The notes: generated by a model not told the origin, from the sequence alone. Numbered from the stretch's first letter, positions 17,964 to 27,144 are shown. The stretch is DNA of 64,000 nucleotides from Clostridia bacterium (GCA_017537175.1 JAFYLH010000029.1:16698-80697), one strand, 5' to 3'. A program made the numbers and translations.

Positions 17964-19451
17964 TTAATTTTTAAGCTTGGGGTCAAATGCATCGCGCAGA
18001 CCGTCGCCGAAAAGGTTGAGGGAAAGAACGATAAGAGAAATGACCACAGCAGGGATGAAGAGAAGATGCGGATAAGTATCGATACATTCTCTTGCCGCGG
18101 ATGCGAGAGAGCCGAGAGAGGGCATAGGTGCGTTAACACCGAGACCGAGGAAGGAAAGGTAGCTCTCTGTAAAGATAGCACTGGGGATCTGAAGTGCTGT
18201 AGAAATTACGATAACGCTGATACAGTTGGGCAGAAGATGCTTTGTGATGATCCAGAAGCCCTTTGCTCCTGTAGCACGTGCGGAAAGCACGTACTCCTGC
18301 TCACGCAGAGACAGGATCTGTCCGCGGATAAGACGTGACATGGATACCCAGTAGAGAAGAGCAAATACTATAAACAAGCTTATGATGTTAGCACCCATCT
18401 TCTCTAAAACAGTACCTGCAATTATTCCCTTCAGAGCGTCTCCGAATACAGCCGCAAGGAGTATGACCATAAGCATATCCGGCAGAGAGTAGATGATATC
18501 AACTATTCTCATGATAACAAGGTCGACCTTGCCTCCGCAGTAACCGGAAACAGAGCCTACGGTTACACCGATAATAAGCACGATGATGCTTGCAAAGAAG
18601 CCTACCATAAGAGAAATTCTGGTTCCGTATACCACACGGATGAAATAATCACGACCTGAACTGTCTGTTCCGAAAAGGTGAGGGAACACCTTCTCTGTTT
18701 CACCGGTATAGGAGTCAAGACGTATAATAAAAGCACCGTCATTTGTGGTGAAATCATTATCCTCAAAGTTTACGACAAGAGTATCACCGGAAACTCGCTT
18801 ACCCTCACCGAACATATTTACATCCCAAACCCAATGATAAACATATTCTCTTTTCTTGGAAGAGGATTTCTTTTTGTCAGAATCCTTCTTTTCCTCTTTG
18901 TCTACATCAAGGTCATAGGATTTTTTAAGAGCCTTATATTCCTTATATCCAATTTCACTTTTTTCGGTATATTCAAAGCCCTCGGGAAGAACATTCTCAA
19001 GTGCCTTGAAGTCCTCAGCGGTCATATTTGCGGAAACATTTTCCTTGATGAACTCATCAAATTCCTTTTCGTTACCTTTATATGCTGAAGAAGGAATGAA
19101 AAACTCCTGTACATTTGCCATGCCGAGAAGCTTTACACGCTCAGCTCCGCCATACTCAAAGGGAGCAAGCTCGTTATATGAGCCGTCGGAACCGCCCTTT
19201 TTACCTATACCCAAAGCCTGATCGTAAGCATAAGGCCAAAACATAGGAATAAAAATCGATGAAAGGGTGATCACAACTATAACAATAAAGCTCAGAGTTG
19301 CTATCTTGTTTTTCAAAAGACGCTTTATACCGTCCTTAAAGAATGTAGATGAGGGTCTCATCTGCACCATATATTCCTTTTCCGCATCAGAAGCGGGAAG
19401 GAAGGAGTCCATCTTTACATGGAAACTGAAAGGCATTTTAAATTTCTTCAT
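17964..19451 (-). CDS. oppC: Oligopeptide ABC transporter permease OppC with large extracytoplasmic insert
   Basis: 495 residues, against about 300 for typical OppC. The first membrane segment is near residues 49-70. About 190 extra residues follow before the conserved core, including a Lys/Glu/Ser-rich linker (DKEEKKDSDKKKSSSKKR). The core carries HLFGTDSSGRDYF, the BPD permease EAA loop with ATGAKGFWIITKHLLPN, and five further helices. The insert should face outside, where OppA docks. Such long permeases are, to my knowledge, found in Clostridia. No frameshift is visible. Confidence 0.92.
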   Translation of the reverse strand: MKKFKMPFSFHVKMDSFLPASDAEKEYMVQMRPSSTFFKDGIKRLLKNKIATLSFIVIVVITLSSIFIPMFWPYAYDQALGIGKKGGSDGSYNELAPFEYGGAERVKLLGMANVQEFFIPSSAYKGNEKEFDEFIKENVSANMTAEDFKALENVLPEGFEYTEKSEIGYKEYKALKKSYDLDVDKEEKKDSDKKKSSSKKREYVYHWVWDVNMFGEGKRVSGDTLVVNFEDNDFTTNDGAFIIRLDSYTGETEKVFPHLFGTDSSGRDYFIRVVYGTRISLMVGFFASIIVLIIGVTVGSVSGYCGGKVDLVIMRIVDIIYSLPDMLMVILLAAVFGDALKGIIAGTVLEKMGANIISLFIVFALLYWVSMSRLIRGQILSLREQEYVLSARATGAKGFWIITKHLLPNCISVIVISTALQIPSAIFTESYLSFLGLGVNAPMPSLGSLASAARECIDTYPHLLFIPAVVISLIVLSLNLFGDGLRDAFDPKLKN

Positions 19452-19473
19452 TATATACTGTACAACTCCTTTC

Positions 19474-20403
19474 TTATTCCAGTGTGATTCTGGGGTCTAC
19501 TACCTTGTAGAGGATATCGCTGACAAGGTTCATTACAACAATAAGTGTAGCAAGGACAATTGTTGTACCCATAATAAGGGTATAGTCACGACCTGTAATA
19601 CTGTTTACAAATGCTCTTCCGACACCGGGAACATTGAAGATCTGCTCAACAACGAGGGAGCCGGTGGTGATATAGGCAAGCATAGGACCAAAGTAGGTGA
19701 TAACAGGGATAAGAGAGTTCTTAAGAGCATGTCCGAAGATTATCTTAAACTTAGATACACCCTTTGCCTTAGCGGTTCTGATGTAGTCCTGACCCAATAC
19801 ATCAAGCATTGAGGAACGGGTGAGACGGGTAATGTATGCCATAGGATAAAGTGCAAGGGTTATGACAGGCAGAACATAACCGGCAGCCGTATCTCCGTTA
19901 GCCGGGAACCACCGCAGCTGCACCGAAAACCAATACAGCAATATCGATCCTATAACAAAGGACGGCATAGATACGAATGCTGTAGTGATGACCATTATGA
20001 TACGGTCAATAAGCTTATTTCTGTTCAGTGCCGCAACAGAGCCAAGTATCGTTCCCGACACAAGTGCAGCAAAAGCAGCTGTCAAGCCAAGCTTGACGGA
20101 TGTCTTCATACCGTCGGTAATTATATCTATAACCATACGTCCGTCCTTTTTGAGGGAGGGACCGAAATCGAATTTTGTCGTTACATCCAATAAGTAGTTG
20201 AAATACTGCTCGTGTACGGGCTTGTCAAGACCGTATTTTTCCTCCAGCTGCTGTTTCGCTACCTCGGGAAGACTCTTTTCAGCCAAAAAGGGGTCGCCGG
20301 GTACAAGACGTGTAGCAAAAAAGGTTACGGTTATAACCACCCATACGGTAAGCAGAGCAAGGAGTATTCTCTTTGCAATATAAAGTAAGGTTTTTGTGTT
20401 CAT
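19474..20403 (-). CDS. oppB: Oligopeptide ABC transporter permease OppB
   Basis: 309 residues, six membrane segments. Typical N-terminus (YIAKRILLALLTVWVVITVTFF, then RLVPGDPF), EAA loop DYIRTAKAKGVSKFKIIFGHALKNS, and the end MNLVSDILYKVVDPRITLE. First gene of the oppBCDFA operon. Promoter at 20493-20521. Confidence 0.95.
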   Translation of the reverse strand: MNTKTLLYIAKRILLALLTVWVVITVTFFATRLVPGDPFLAEKSLPEVAKQQLEEKYGLDKPVHEQYFNYLLDVTTKFDFGPSLKKDGRMVIDIITDGMKTSVKLGLTAAFAALVSGTILGSVAALNRNKLIDRIIMVITTAFVSMPSFVIGSILLYWFSVQLRWFPANGDTAAGYVLPVITLALYPMAYITRLTRSSMLDVLGQDYIRTAKAKGVSKFKIIFGHALKNSLIPVITYFGPMLAYITTGSLVVEQIFNVPGVGRAFVNSITGRDYTLIMGTTIVLATLIVVMNLVSDILYKVVDPRITLE

Positions 20404-20492
20404 CAGTAATACCGCCTATATTGTTTGTTAACAAAGCTCGCTGCCCTGTCTATACTCATTTGACTTATGTTACATGAGAGTATGTTTAGAAT

Positions 20493-20521
20493 ATTATAAT
20501 ACACTTTAAAACAAAAATCAA
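20493..20521 (-). promoter_or_regulatory. Promoter of the opp operon
   Basis: Minus strand TTGATT (20516-20521), 17-bp spacer, TATAAT (20493-20498); leader of about 80 bases before oppB. Confidence 0.7.
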
Positions 20522-20624
20522 TATAATTTTAAACAAAAGTTGTCTTAATGCTATAGAATATATTTCCGACAGTACAAAAAAAGGAATATATTCCCCTGCT
20601 CCGAGGGTATAATATACATAAATA

Positions 20625-20652
20625 TTGCAATTTTCTCGGTCTATGCTATAAT
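20625..20652 (+). promoter_or_regulatory. Promoter for 20675-21667
   Basis: TTGCAA (20625-20630), 16-bp spacer, TATAAT (20647-20652). The rest of the gap 20404-20674 is AT-rich with nothing else recognised. Confidence 0.7.
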
Positions 20653-20674
20653 ATATATAATAGGAGGTGTTTTT

Positions 20675-21667
20675 ATGGCAAGAATAGATGACTGTCTTCT
20701 TGAATACCGCGAATGGTGCAGTAAATTGGAAATTGTAAACATTTCTGACATCAACCGAATAATATCGCAGGGACGGGTAAACTGGCTCATAAATGTCAGC
20801 GAGATATGGCAGGAGCAGAAGATATCCGAAATTGCAAGACAGATAAAGGACAATATCCAAAGCAAAAAAATCATTATGATATCCGGCCCCTCCTCCTCGG
20901 GCAAGACCTCATTTGCCAACAGACTGGCTCTGCACCTCAGGGTGCTGGGAGTAAGCTCCTGCGCCATCAGCCTGGATGACTACTATATGTCCCGGGAGCG
21001 TATGCCCCTTGACGAAAACGGCAAGCCCGACCTTGAGACCATAGAGGCTCTTGACTATGAGCTGTTCAATAAAAATGTTTATGATCTCATTGAGGGCAAG
21101 CAGGCACAGCTTCCCATATTCGATTTCAGGACCTCAGCCCCCAGACCCGAGACCAGAGCTCTTACCCTGTCGGACAACGAGGTAATAATAGTTGAGGGTA
21201 TACACGGTCTTAATCCCAAGCTGACCTCAAACATACCTGCGGACAACAAGTACCGTATATACTGTACCGCCCTTACGGCTCTGCGCCGTGACGACGGTAC
21301 AAAGATAAGATCACGCACCACCCGTCTTATCCGCAGACTTATCCGTGACTACAATTTCCGCAGTACCGATGTGGAGCGTACCCTTAAGCAATGGCCCTTA
21401 GTGGAAAAGGGAGCAGAAAAATATATCTTCCCCTATACCGACTCCGCAGATATTATCTTCAATTCATCCATACTTTATGAGCATTGCGTATACAAAATAT
21501 ACCTCAATGAGCTTCTCTTCGGTGTTACAGAGGGTACAAGCGGCTATGAAACGGTGCAGGACCTCACCGATCTTGTTAACTGCTTTAAGCTTATAGACCG
21601 CGAGTTTGTACCCAAGACCTCGCTGGTGCGTGAATTTGTAGGCGGAAGCACATTGATAGAGCAATAA
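20675..21667 (+). CDS. Uridine kinase-like P-loop kinase, short form
   Basis: 330 residues. Walker A ISGPSSSGKTSFANRL at about residue 70, SLDDYYMSRERMP, then EVIIVEGIHGLNP, as in the uridine kinase/phosphoribulokinase family. Many Clostridia have a nucleoside kinase of about 550 residues with N-terminal TGS and second-additional domains before this region. Here the protein starts right at the linker helix before the kinase, so it is a naturally short form or lost its N-terminus. The start is firm: AGGAGG just before ATG, and a promoter directly upstream. Expected reaction: ATP-dependent phosphorylation of a nucleoside. An inverted copy of its last 17 bases follows at once. Confidence 0.85.
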   Translation: MARIDDCLLEYREWCSKLEIVNISDINRIISQGRVNWLINVSEIWQEQKISEIARQIKDNIQSKKIIMISGPSSSGKTSFANRLALHLRVLGVSSCAISLDDYYMSRERMPLDENGKPDLETIEALDYELFNKNVYDLIEGKQAQLPIFDFRTSAPRPETRALTLSDNEVIIVEGIHGLNPKLTSNIPADNKYRIYCTALTALRRDDGTKIRSRTTRLIRRLIRDYNFRSTDVERTLKQWPLVEKGAEKYIFPYTDSADIIFNSSILYEHCVYKIYLNELLFGVTEGTSGYETVQDLTDLVNCFKLIDREFVPKTSLVREFVGGSTLIEQ

Positions 21668-21716
21668 ATTATTGCTCTATCAATGAATAATGAATGATGA
21701 ATAATAAATAATTAAG
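21651..21716 (+). repeat. Gene-end inverted repeat plus heptamer repeats
   Basis: The last 17 bases of the kinase gene including TAA (21651-21667) are repeated as a perfect inverted copy (21669-21685) with one base between. Heptamers of TGAATAA type follow (TGAATAA, TGAATGA, TGAATAA, TAAATAA), then TTAAGG. Confidence 0.8.
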
Positions 21717-21719
21717 GTA

Positions 21720-21753
21720 GAAAACAGTTTGCTTTGCAAACTGTTTTCTTCAT
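21720..21753 (+). terminator. Terminator-like hairpin after the kinase gene
   Basis: 13-bp perfect stem GAAAACAGTTTGC/GCAAACTGTTTTC with TTT loop, followed by TTCATT. Confidence 0.7.
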
Positions 21754-21774
21754 TAAAATGTAAAAACTTGTTAT

Positions 21775-21803
21775 TTGACAGATAATTTGGGATGTGGTAT
21801 AAT
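21775..21803 (+). promoter_or_regulatory. Consensus promoter giving a probably leaderless mRNA
   Basis: TTGACA (21775-21780), 17-bp spacer, TATAAT (21798-21803). The expected start of transcription, about seven bases after the -10, is the A of the ATG at 21810. Confidence 0.85.
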
Positions 21804-21809
21804 GGTCGT

Positions 21810-24374
21810 ATGTTTATGTTTAAAAATCACTTCAAAAAATTAACATCCTTAATACTTGTCTGTATCATGCTTATGGGCATACTGCCTCTTGGTGTCAGCG
21901 CAATAAACACCGACCAGGTAACTGCGTCTATGACCAATCTTAAGAACACGGTATTCCCCGACGGCTGGTACTGGTGCGGCGGAGATCCCTCAAAGGCTAT
22001 CCCCTCAAGCGGCTGCGGCAGCAGATATAACTGCATGTGCAACAACTTTAACTACTCCTACCAATGTCACGGCTTTGCCCTGTATGTGGCCAACCTCGTT
22101 ACAGGCTCTTATCCTGCGGTAAGACTTGCGGGATACAAAAACGGTCTTGTCAGCGGCAGCTGGAAATGCTATACCGTATCCGGCATCGGTAAGACCGCCC
22201 TATGTGGTCTGGGACTCCGTCCCGGCGACATAATAAGAGCCGCCTCCGGTGCGGATTATGCGGACGGCCATACCGTCATAGTATGGAAGGTAGAGGGAAC
22301 CACCGTATACTTCGCCGAGGCCTGGGGCTCTGTATATTCCAAGATAAACTGGGGCGGCTTTAATGCAGAGTTCACCTCTATGGAGCAAATATGCAATGCA
22401 TATACCTATGTTGCCCTCTGGCGCAACAATGCAATAACCCCCGGTACGGGAGAGTGTCCCCACAGCTATAAGGAGGGCGTTGAGACAGCCCATCCCCACC
22501 GTAAGTATACCGCCTGCATATACTGTCAGAAGACCGAGTATACAGGCAAATTTGAAGTACTGTCCGACTGTGTATGCTGCAGCGGCATTCACAGCTATGA
22601 GCTTTCAAACGAGGAGATGCATCCTCATAAGCAGATAAGGACCTGCAGCTCCTGCGGTCAGTTTGATTATACGGGTAACACCACGGTAATTCCCGCCTGC
22701 TCCCTCTGTCAGGGCCTGCCCTATGACCTCAATGCAGGCTTTGAAAAGGATATATGTAATATCGGTGAAACGGTAAGCCTTGCTTTTTCGGGTGAAAATA
22801 CCGTAAGGCTCAAGGCTGTTATCCGTAAGGATGGAATAAAGTATACCGAGTATGACTGCCCCGTGGGTACCTCTATATCCTTTGTACCCCATGAGGTGGG
22901 TAATTATATCGCCACGGTAACTGCATATTCAGAGGAGGGCAAGAGTGCCTCTGTGACCACAGCGCCCCTGTCTGTCAGAGCTCCCATTACATCGGTTGCT
23001 ATCGATGATTCAAGATACTATATCACATACGGACTCAGCCTTGCATATGAGGATGCCCTTACATTCAGCGAATCCCGCGGACTTATACTGACCGAGTATA
23101 CCGATAACGGCTTTACCGCGTTCTTTGATGCGGTAGAGGGGCTTAAGAGCGAGTATAAGGAAGAAAGCATCTATACCTATTTCCCTCTGCCCCTGTCCTA
23201 TTATGAGGCGGCTGATTTTGCAAGACATACCGACGGAGTCTTAGCCTCTGCCGAGGATGCCGAGACAGAGCAGCTTTTGGTCAAGCTTTGTCAAAGGACA
23301 GATTCCGACGGTATCATCACAGGCTCAAGCGATGCCGCTGAAGAGGGTGTGTGGATAAGTGAAGAGGGCGAGGTTCTGAGCTACTTTAACTGGAATCTCT
23401 CTTACACCGGAGAATATGACCGCTACAAGAGCTGTCTCTTTATGTTCCCCGGCGGAAGCTTTACCGACAGCTATGTCCTGCCCGGTGATTATCACGGCTT
23501 TGTTGTCAAGAGCCAAAGCGACTTTGAATATACCGACAACGGTGACGAAACACTTACCCTCATCCGTGTAGCGGCAATAGAAAGCTCGGCCTTGTCCATA
23601 CCCGCAGAGCATAAGGGTATGCCTGTAACCGCCATCGGTGCAAGTGCCTTTGCCAACGGTGTATACGGTGAGATATACATTCCCCCGTCGGTGATCCATA
23701 TAGAGCCGGGTGTGTTTGCGGATGTAAACATCGGCAGTATCCTTGTGGACAGAGATTCAGAGATACATAGACTGCTTATCGAATATAACATAGATGAAGA
23801 AATAGACATCCGCTTCCGTTTCCCCTTTACCGATGTGGCACAGAGTGCGTGGTACTATGAGGGTATAGATTACTGCTATCAGAGCTCATATATATCCGGT
23901 ACATCAGCCACCACATTTTCCCCTAACAGCAATGTAACAAGAGAACAGTTCGTTATGATGCTTGCCAATATTGCAGGAGCAGATCTTACGGCATATGCCG
24001 ATGCCGAAACCGGTATGAGCGATGTGCCTATGGGCAGATGGTATTCATCTGCCGTTGCCTGGGCAGTAAGCGAGGGATATGTGTCGGGTGTAGGTGAGGG
24101 CGTGTTCGGACTCGGTCAGAACATAACCCGTGAGCAGCTGGCAAGACTTATATTCCTCTATACCGAAAAGCAGGGCGGAGATATCCAAGCAAGAGCAGAT
24201 CTTACTGTATATACCGACGAGGCTGCTGTTTCGTCATGGGCATATGACAATGTAAGCTGGGCTGTTGCCAAGGGACTTATCAGCGGTATGAGTGCCACAA
24301 CTTTGGGCGCAAGAAGCACCGCAACCCGCGCACAGGCAGCAAGAATATTTATGCTGTTTGACAGTATGGAATAA
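21810..24374 (+). CDS. Multidomain SLH surface protein with Cys/His peptidase-like domain
   Basis: About 854 residues. Signal peptide (MFMFKNHFKKLTSLILVCIMLMGILPLGVSA). Next comes a domain with CHGFALYVANLV, DGHTVIVWKV and EAWG that looks like a Cys-His amidase/peptidase fold (CHAP/NlpC-like). Two Cys/His-rich repeats of about 45 residues follow (HPHRKYTACIYCQ, HPHKQIRTCSSCGQ), then an Ig-like stretch, a C-type-lectin-like region, a short BspA-like leucine-rich segment (ASAFANGVYGEIYIPPSV), and three SLH modules at the C-terminus (about 670-850). A cell-wall hydrolase or adhesin role is inference. The start must be 21810 or 21816: an upstream in-frame ATG at 21792 lies in the promoter spacer. 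Confidence 0.85.
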   Translation: MFMFKNHFKKLTSLILVCIMLMGILPLGVSAINTDQVTASMTNLKNTVFPDGWYWCGGDPSKAIPSSGCGSRYNCMCNNFNYSYQCHGFALYVANLVTGSYPAVRLAGYKNGLVSGSWKCYTVSGIGKTALCGLGLRPGDIIRAASGADYADGHTVIVWKVEGTTVYFAEAWGSVYSKINWGGFNAEFTSMEQICNAYTYVALWRNNAITPGTGECPHSYKEGVETAHPHRKYTACIYCQKTEYTGKFEVLSDCVCCSGIHSYELSNEEMHPHKQIRTCSSCGQFDYTGNTTVIPACSLCQGLPYDLNAGFEKDICNIGETVSLAFSGENTVRLKAVIRKDGIKYTEYDCPVGTSISFVPHEVGNYIATVTAYSEEGKSASVTTAPLSVRAPITSVAIDDSRYYITYGLSLAYEDALTFSESRGLILTEYTDNGFTAFFDAVEGLKSEYKEESIYTYFPLPLSYYEAADFARHTDGVLASAEDAETEQLLVKLCQRTDSDGIITGSSDAAEEGVWISEEGEVLSYFNWNLSYTGEYDRYKSCLFMFPGGSFTDSYVLPGDYHGFVVKSQSDFEYTDNGDETLTLIRVAAIESSALSIPAEHKGMPVTAIGASAFANGVYGEIYIPPSVIHIEPGVFADVNIGSILVDRDSEIHRLLIEYNIDEEIDIRFRFPFTDVAQSAWYYEGIDYCYQSSYISGTSATTFSPNSNVTREQFVMMLANIAGADLTAYADAETGMSDVPMGRWYSSAVAWAVSEGYVSGVGEGVFGLGQNITREQLARLIFLYTEKQGGDIQARADLTVYTDEAAVSSWAYDNVSWAVAKGLISGMSATTLGARSTATRAQAARIFMLFDSME

Positions 24375-24378
24375 TACT

Positions 24379-24572
24379 TTTGCATAGCAAAAACTTCACT
24401 TACCGAAAGGTAAACTTCACTTGCCAAAAGGCAAACTTCACCAACTGTAAGTTATATCAAATTTTAAGTTGGTGAAGTTCAGGCAGAAGCCTGAGTGAAG
24501 TTGTGATTAACATCACAGTGAAGTTTTTATTTTTTATAAAAATAAAAGTGAAGCTTTCACCTGCGGCGAAAG
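24379..24572. repeat. Large mini-hairpin array with CTTCAC/GTGAAG spacers
   Basis: Hairpins TTTTGC-ATA-GCAAAA, ACC-GAAA-GGT, GCC-AAAA-GGC, a central CAACT...AGTTG, AGGC-AGAA-GCCT, GTGAT-TAAC-ATCAC, an A/T hairpin and CTTTC...GAAAG. On the left they are separated by ACTTCAC; right of the centre the spacer flips to GTGAAGT. The whole block is thus roughly self-complementary. It fills the gap between the surface-protein gene and polA. Confidence 0.7.
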
Positions 24573-24583
24573 TAAATTAATTA

Positions 24584-24612
24584 TTTACAATACTTTATTT
24601 TTGGTGTATAAT
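24584..24612 (+). promoter_or_regulatory. Promoter for polA
   Basis: TTTACA (24584-24589), 17-bp spacer, TATAAT (24607-24612). Confidence 0.75.
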
Positions 24613-24645
24613 AAATTATATATAACTAAATTTAAGGAAGCTGTT

Positions 24646-27144
24646 ATGAAAAAATTACTTGTTATCGACGGAAACTCCATACTCAACCGTGCCTTTTACG
24701 GTATAAGGCCCTTATCCACCAAGGAGGGACTGCCTACCAATGCGGTATACGGTATGACAAATATCCTGTGGGGAAAGTTAGAGCAGTATAAGCCGGACTA
24801 TGCGGCAGTTGCCTTTGACCTCAAAGCCCCTACCTTCCGTCATAAAGAGTATGACCAATATAAAGCCAACCGCCACGGTATGCCCGACGAGCTTGCACAG
24901 CAGTTACCCTATGCAAAGCAGATGTGCGCAGCGCTGGGTATGGCGGTATTATCCCTTGAGGGCTACGAGGCCGACGATATCCTTGGTACGCTTGCCGATG
25001 CGGCATCAAAGCAGGGTGACTTTGCATATGTTCTTACAGGTGACCGCGACTCGCTGCAGCTTATAGGGGACAATGTAAATGTCCTCCTTGCCACAAACAA
25101 CGATACCCTGACCTTTGACACCTCCGCTTTTGTAGAAAAATACGGTGTTACTCCCGATACATTTGTAGATGTCAAGGCTCTTATGGGTGACTCCTCGGAT
25201 AATATCCCCGGTGTCCCCGGCATCGGAGAAAAGACCGCACTTAAGCTTATTTCCGAGTATCACGATCTTGATAATCTTTACGAAAAATTTGAGGACTCCG
25301 ACCTTACAAAGGGTGTTAAAAATAAGCTCCGCGAGGGTCGTGATTCTGCATACCTCTCCCGTTTTTTAGCTAAAATAAACTGTGAGGTCCCCCTTGGCAT
25401 AGCCCTTGACGATATAGCCTACGAGGGCTTTAAAGCAGAGGAGCTGAGCGAGCTTCTGACAAAGCTTGAATTTTCCAATATGCTCTCAAAATTAAATGTC
25501 AAGCCAAAGACGGTGGAGATAGAATGCAAGGCAGAGGATATTTGCGACATTAACTCTGTTTGTTCTGCAGGCAAGTGGGCAGTCACCCTTGATGACGAGC
25601 ATATATATGCCTCCGACGGCGAAAGGGTTTATTTTTCAGTTTATAATAAAGAGAGCCTTGAAAAACTGTTTTCAAGTGATTGCGAGATCGCGGTATTTGA
25701 CTCAAAATCCACCCGTCATATGCTGTATGATATGGGTATAAATGCCACTAATATCGCTTTTGACATTATGCTTGCGGCATACGTGCTCAATGCCTCCGAC
25801 CGTGTATATAAGGCAGAGGATGTGGCAATTGCCTATTTAGGTGCCGCCTTTGAGGACAAGCAGAGCGAGGCAATGGCTCTTTATAAATTATGGGTTGAGC
25901 TTGACCAAAGGCTCACCGATAAGGAAAGAGAATTATATTTTACAATAGAGCTTCCCCTTGCAAAGGTGCTTTGCGATATGGAGCGTCAAGGCTTTAAGGT
26001 TGACCTTGAGGGACTTAAAAAATACAACCAAATGCTTACCGAAAAGGCAAAGGAGCTCGAAGAGGATATATATGAGCTTGCAACACGCAGCTTTAATATC
26101 AATTCGCCCAAGCAGTTGGGAGAGATACTCTTTGATGTTCTGGGACTTCCCGCCTTTAAAAAGACCAAGAGCGGCTACTCTACCAATGCCGAGGTACTTG
26201 ATAAGCTCAGACCCTATCATCCCATAATCGACAAGATCCTTGAATACAGACAGATAACAAAATTAAATTCCACCTATGCGGTAGGACTTTTGAATGTTGC
26301 CGACGAAAACGGCAAGATTCACACCACCTTTAACCAGACCATAACCGCAACAGGCAGACTCTCCTCCACCGAGCCAAATCTTCAGAACATTCCTGTCAGA
26401 ACAGAGCTTGGCAGAGAGCTGAGAAGATATTTTATTCCCACCGACACAAATCATGTTCTTATAGATGCCGACTATTCACAGATAGAGCTGAGGCTCCTTG
26501 CGGCAATATCGGGAGACGATACAATGACCGAGGCGTTTAAGTTAGGCATTGACATCCATACCCTTACCGCTTCACAGGTGTTCCGCATATTCCCCGAGGC
26601 TGTTACCCCTGAGCTTCGTAAAAGAGCAAAGGCGGTGAACTTTGGTATAGTTTACGGCATCGGAGACTACTCCCTTGCTATGGATATCGGTGTTACCAAG
26701 CGACAGGCGGCTGACTATATAAGAGGCTATCTTGACACCTATCCGGGTATAGACAGCTATCTTAAAAATATAGTCGAGGAGGCTCACGAAAAGGGCTATG
26801 TAACCACCCTGCTCGGCAGAAGAAGATATATCCCCGAGCTTTCCTCCTCCAAAAAGCCTATGGTAAAATTCGGTGAGCGAGTAGCCATGAACAGCCCCAT
26901 ACAGGGAACTGCCGCCGATATAATAAAGTTGGCAATGATAAACACAGCCTCCCGTCTTGAAGCGCAATTACCCGAAGCAAGGCTGATACTTCAGGTACAC
27001 GACGAGCTTATAGTAGAAGCCCCCGTCGAAAAAGCACAAAAGGCTATGGAAATTCTCATCCACGAAATGGAGAACGCATACAATTGCTCTGTTCCCCTTG
27101 AGGTAGAGGCCAATATGGGAGCGTGCTGGTATGACGCAAAATAA
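24646..27144 (+). CDS. polA: DNA polymerase I
   Basis: 832 residues. The N-terminal 5'-3' exonuclease has LVIDGNSILNRAF, YEADDILGTLA, VLTGDRDSLQL and GVPGIGEKTAL. The middle domain keeps the 3'-5' exonuclease fold but lacks the Asp/Glu pair of ExoI (VTLDDEHIY in its place), so proofreading is probably absent, as is usual in this group. The polymerase domain has DADYSQIELRLLA (motif A), RAKAVNFGIVYG (motif B) and LQVHDEL (motif C). It removes primers and fills gaps in repair. The ATG at 24646 follows AAGGAAGCTGTT. The 3' end is part of a gene-end inverted repeat. Confidence 0.97.
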   Translation: MKKLLVIDGNSILNRAFYGIRPLSTKEGLPTNAVYGMTNILWGKLEQYKPDYAAVAFDLKAPTFRHKEYDQYKANRHGMPDELAQQLPYAKQMCAALGMAVLSLEGYEADDILGTLADAASKQGDFAYVLTGDRDSLQLIGDNVNVLLATNNDTLTFDTSAFVEKYGVTPDTFVDVKALMGDSSDNIPGVPGIGEKTALKLISEYHDLDNLYEKFEDSDLTKGVKNKLREGRDSAYLSRFLAKINCEVPLGIALDDIAYEGFKAEELSELLTKLEFSNMLSKLNVKPKTVEIECKAEDICDINSVCSAGKWAVTLDDEHIYASDGERVYFSVYNKESLEKLFSSDCEIAVFDSKSTRHMLYDMGINATNIAFDIMLAAYVLNASDRVYKAEDVAIAYLGAAFEDKQSEAMALYKLWVELDQRLTDKERELYFTIELPLAKVLCDMERQGFKVDLEGLKKYNQMLTEKAKELEEDIYELATRSFNINSPKQLGEILFDVLGLPAFKKTKSGYSTNAEVLDKLRPYHPIIDKILEYRQITKLNSTYAVGLLNVADENGKIHTTFNQTITATGRLSSTEPNLQNIPVRTELGRELRRYFIPTDTNHVLIDADYSQIELRLLAAISGDDTMTEAFKLGIDIHTLTASQVFRIFPEAVTPELRKRAKAVNFGIVYGIGDYSLAMDIGVTKRQAADYIRGYLDTYPGIDSYLKNIVEEAHEKGYVTTLLGRRRYIPELSSSKKPMVKFGERVAMNSPIQGTAADIIKLAMINTASRLEAQLPEARLILQVHDELIVEAPVEKAQKAMEILIHEMENAYNCSVPLEVEANMGACWYDAK

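Noticed and set aside
20486..20967. Minus-strand frames before the uridine-kinase-like gene
   Set aside because: AT-rich intergenic DNA and shadow frames that cross the kinase promoter and start.
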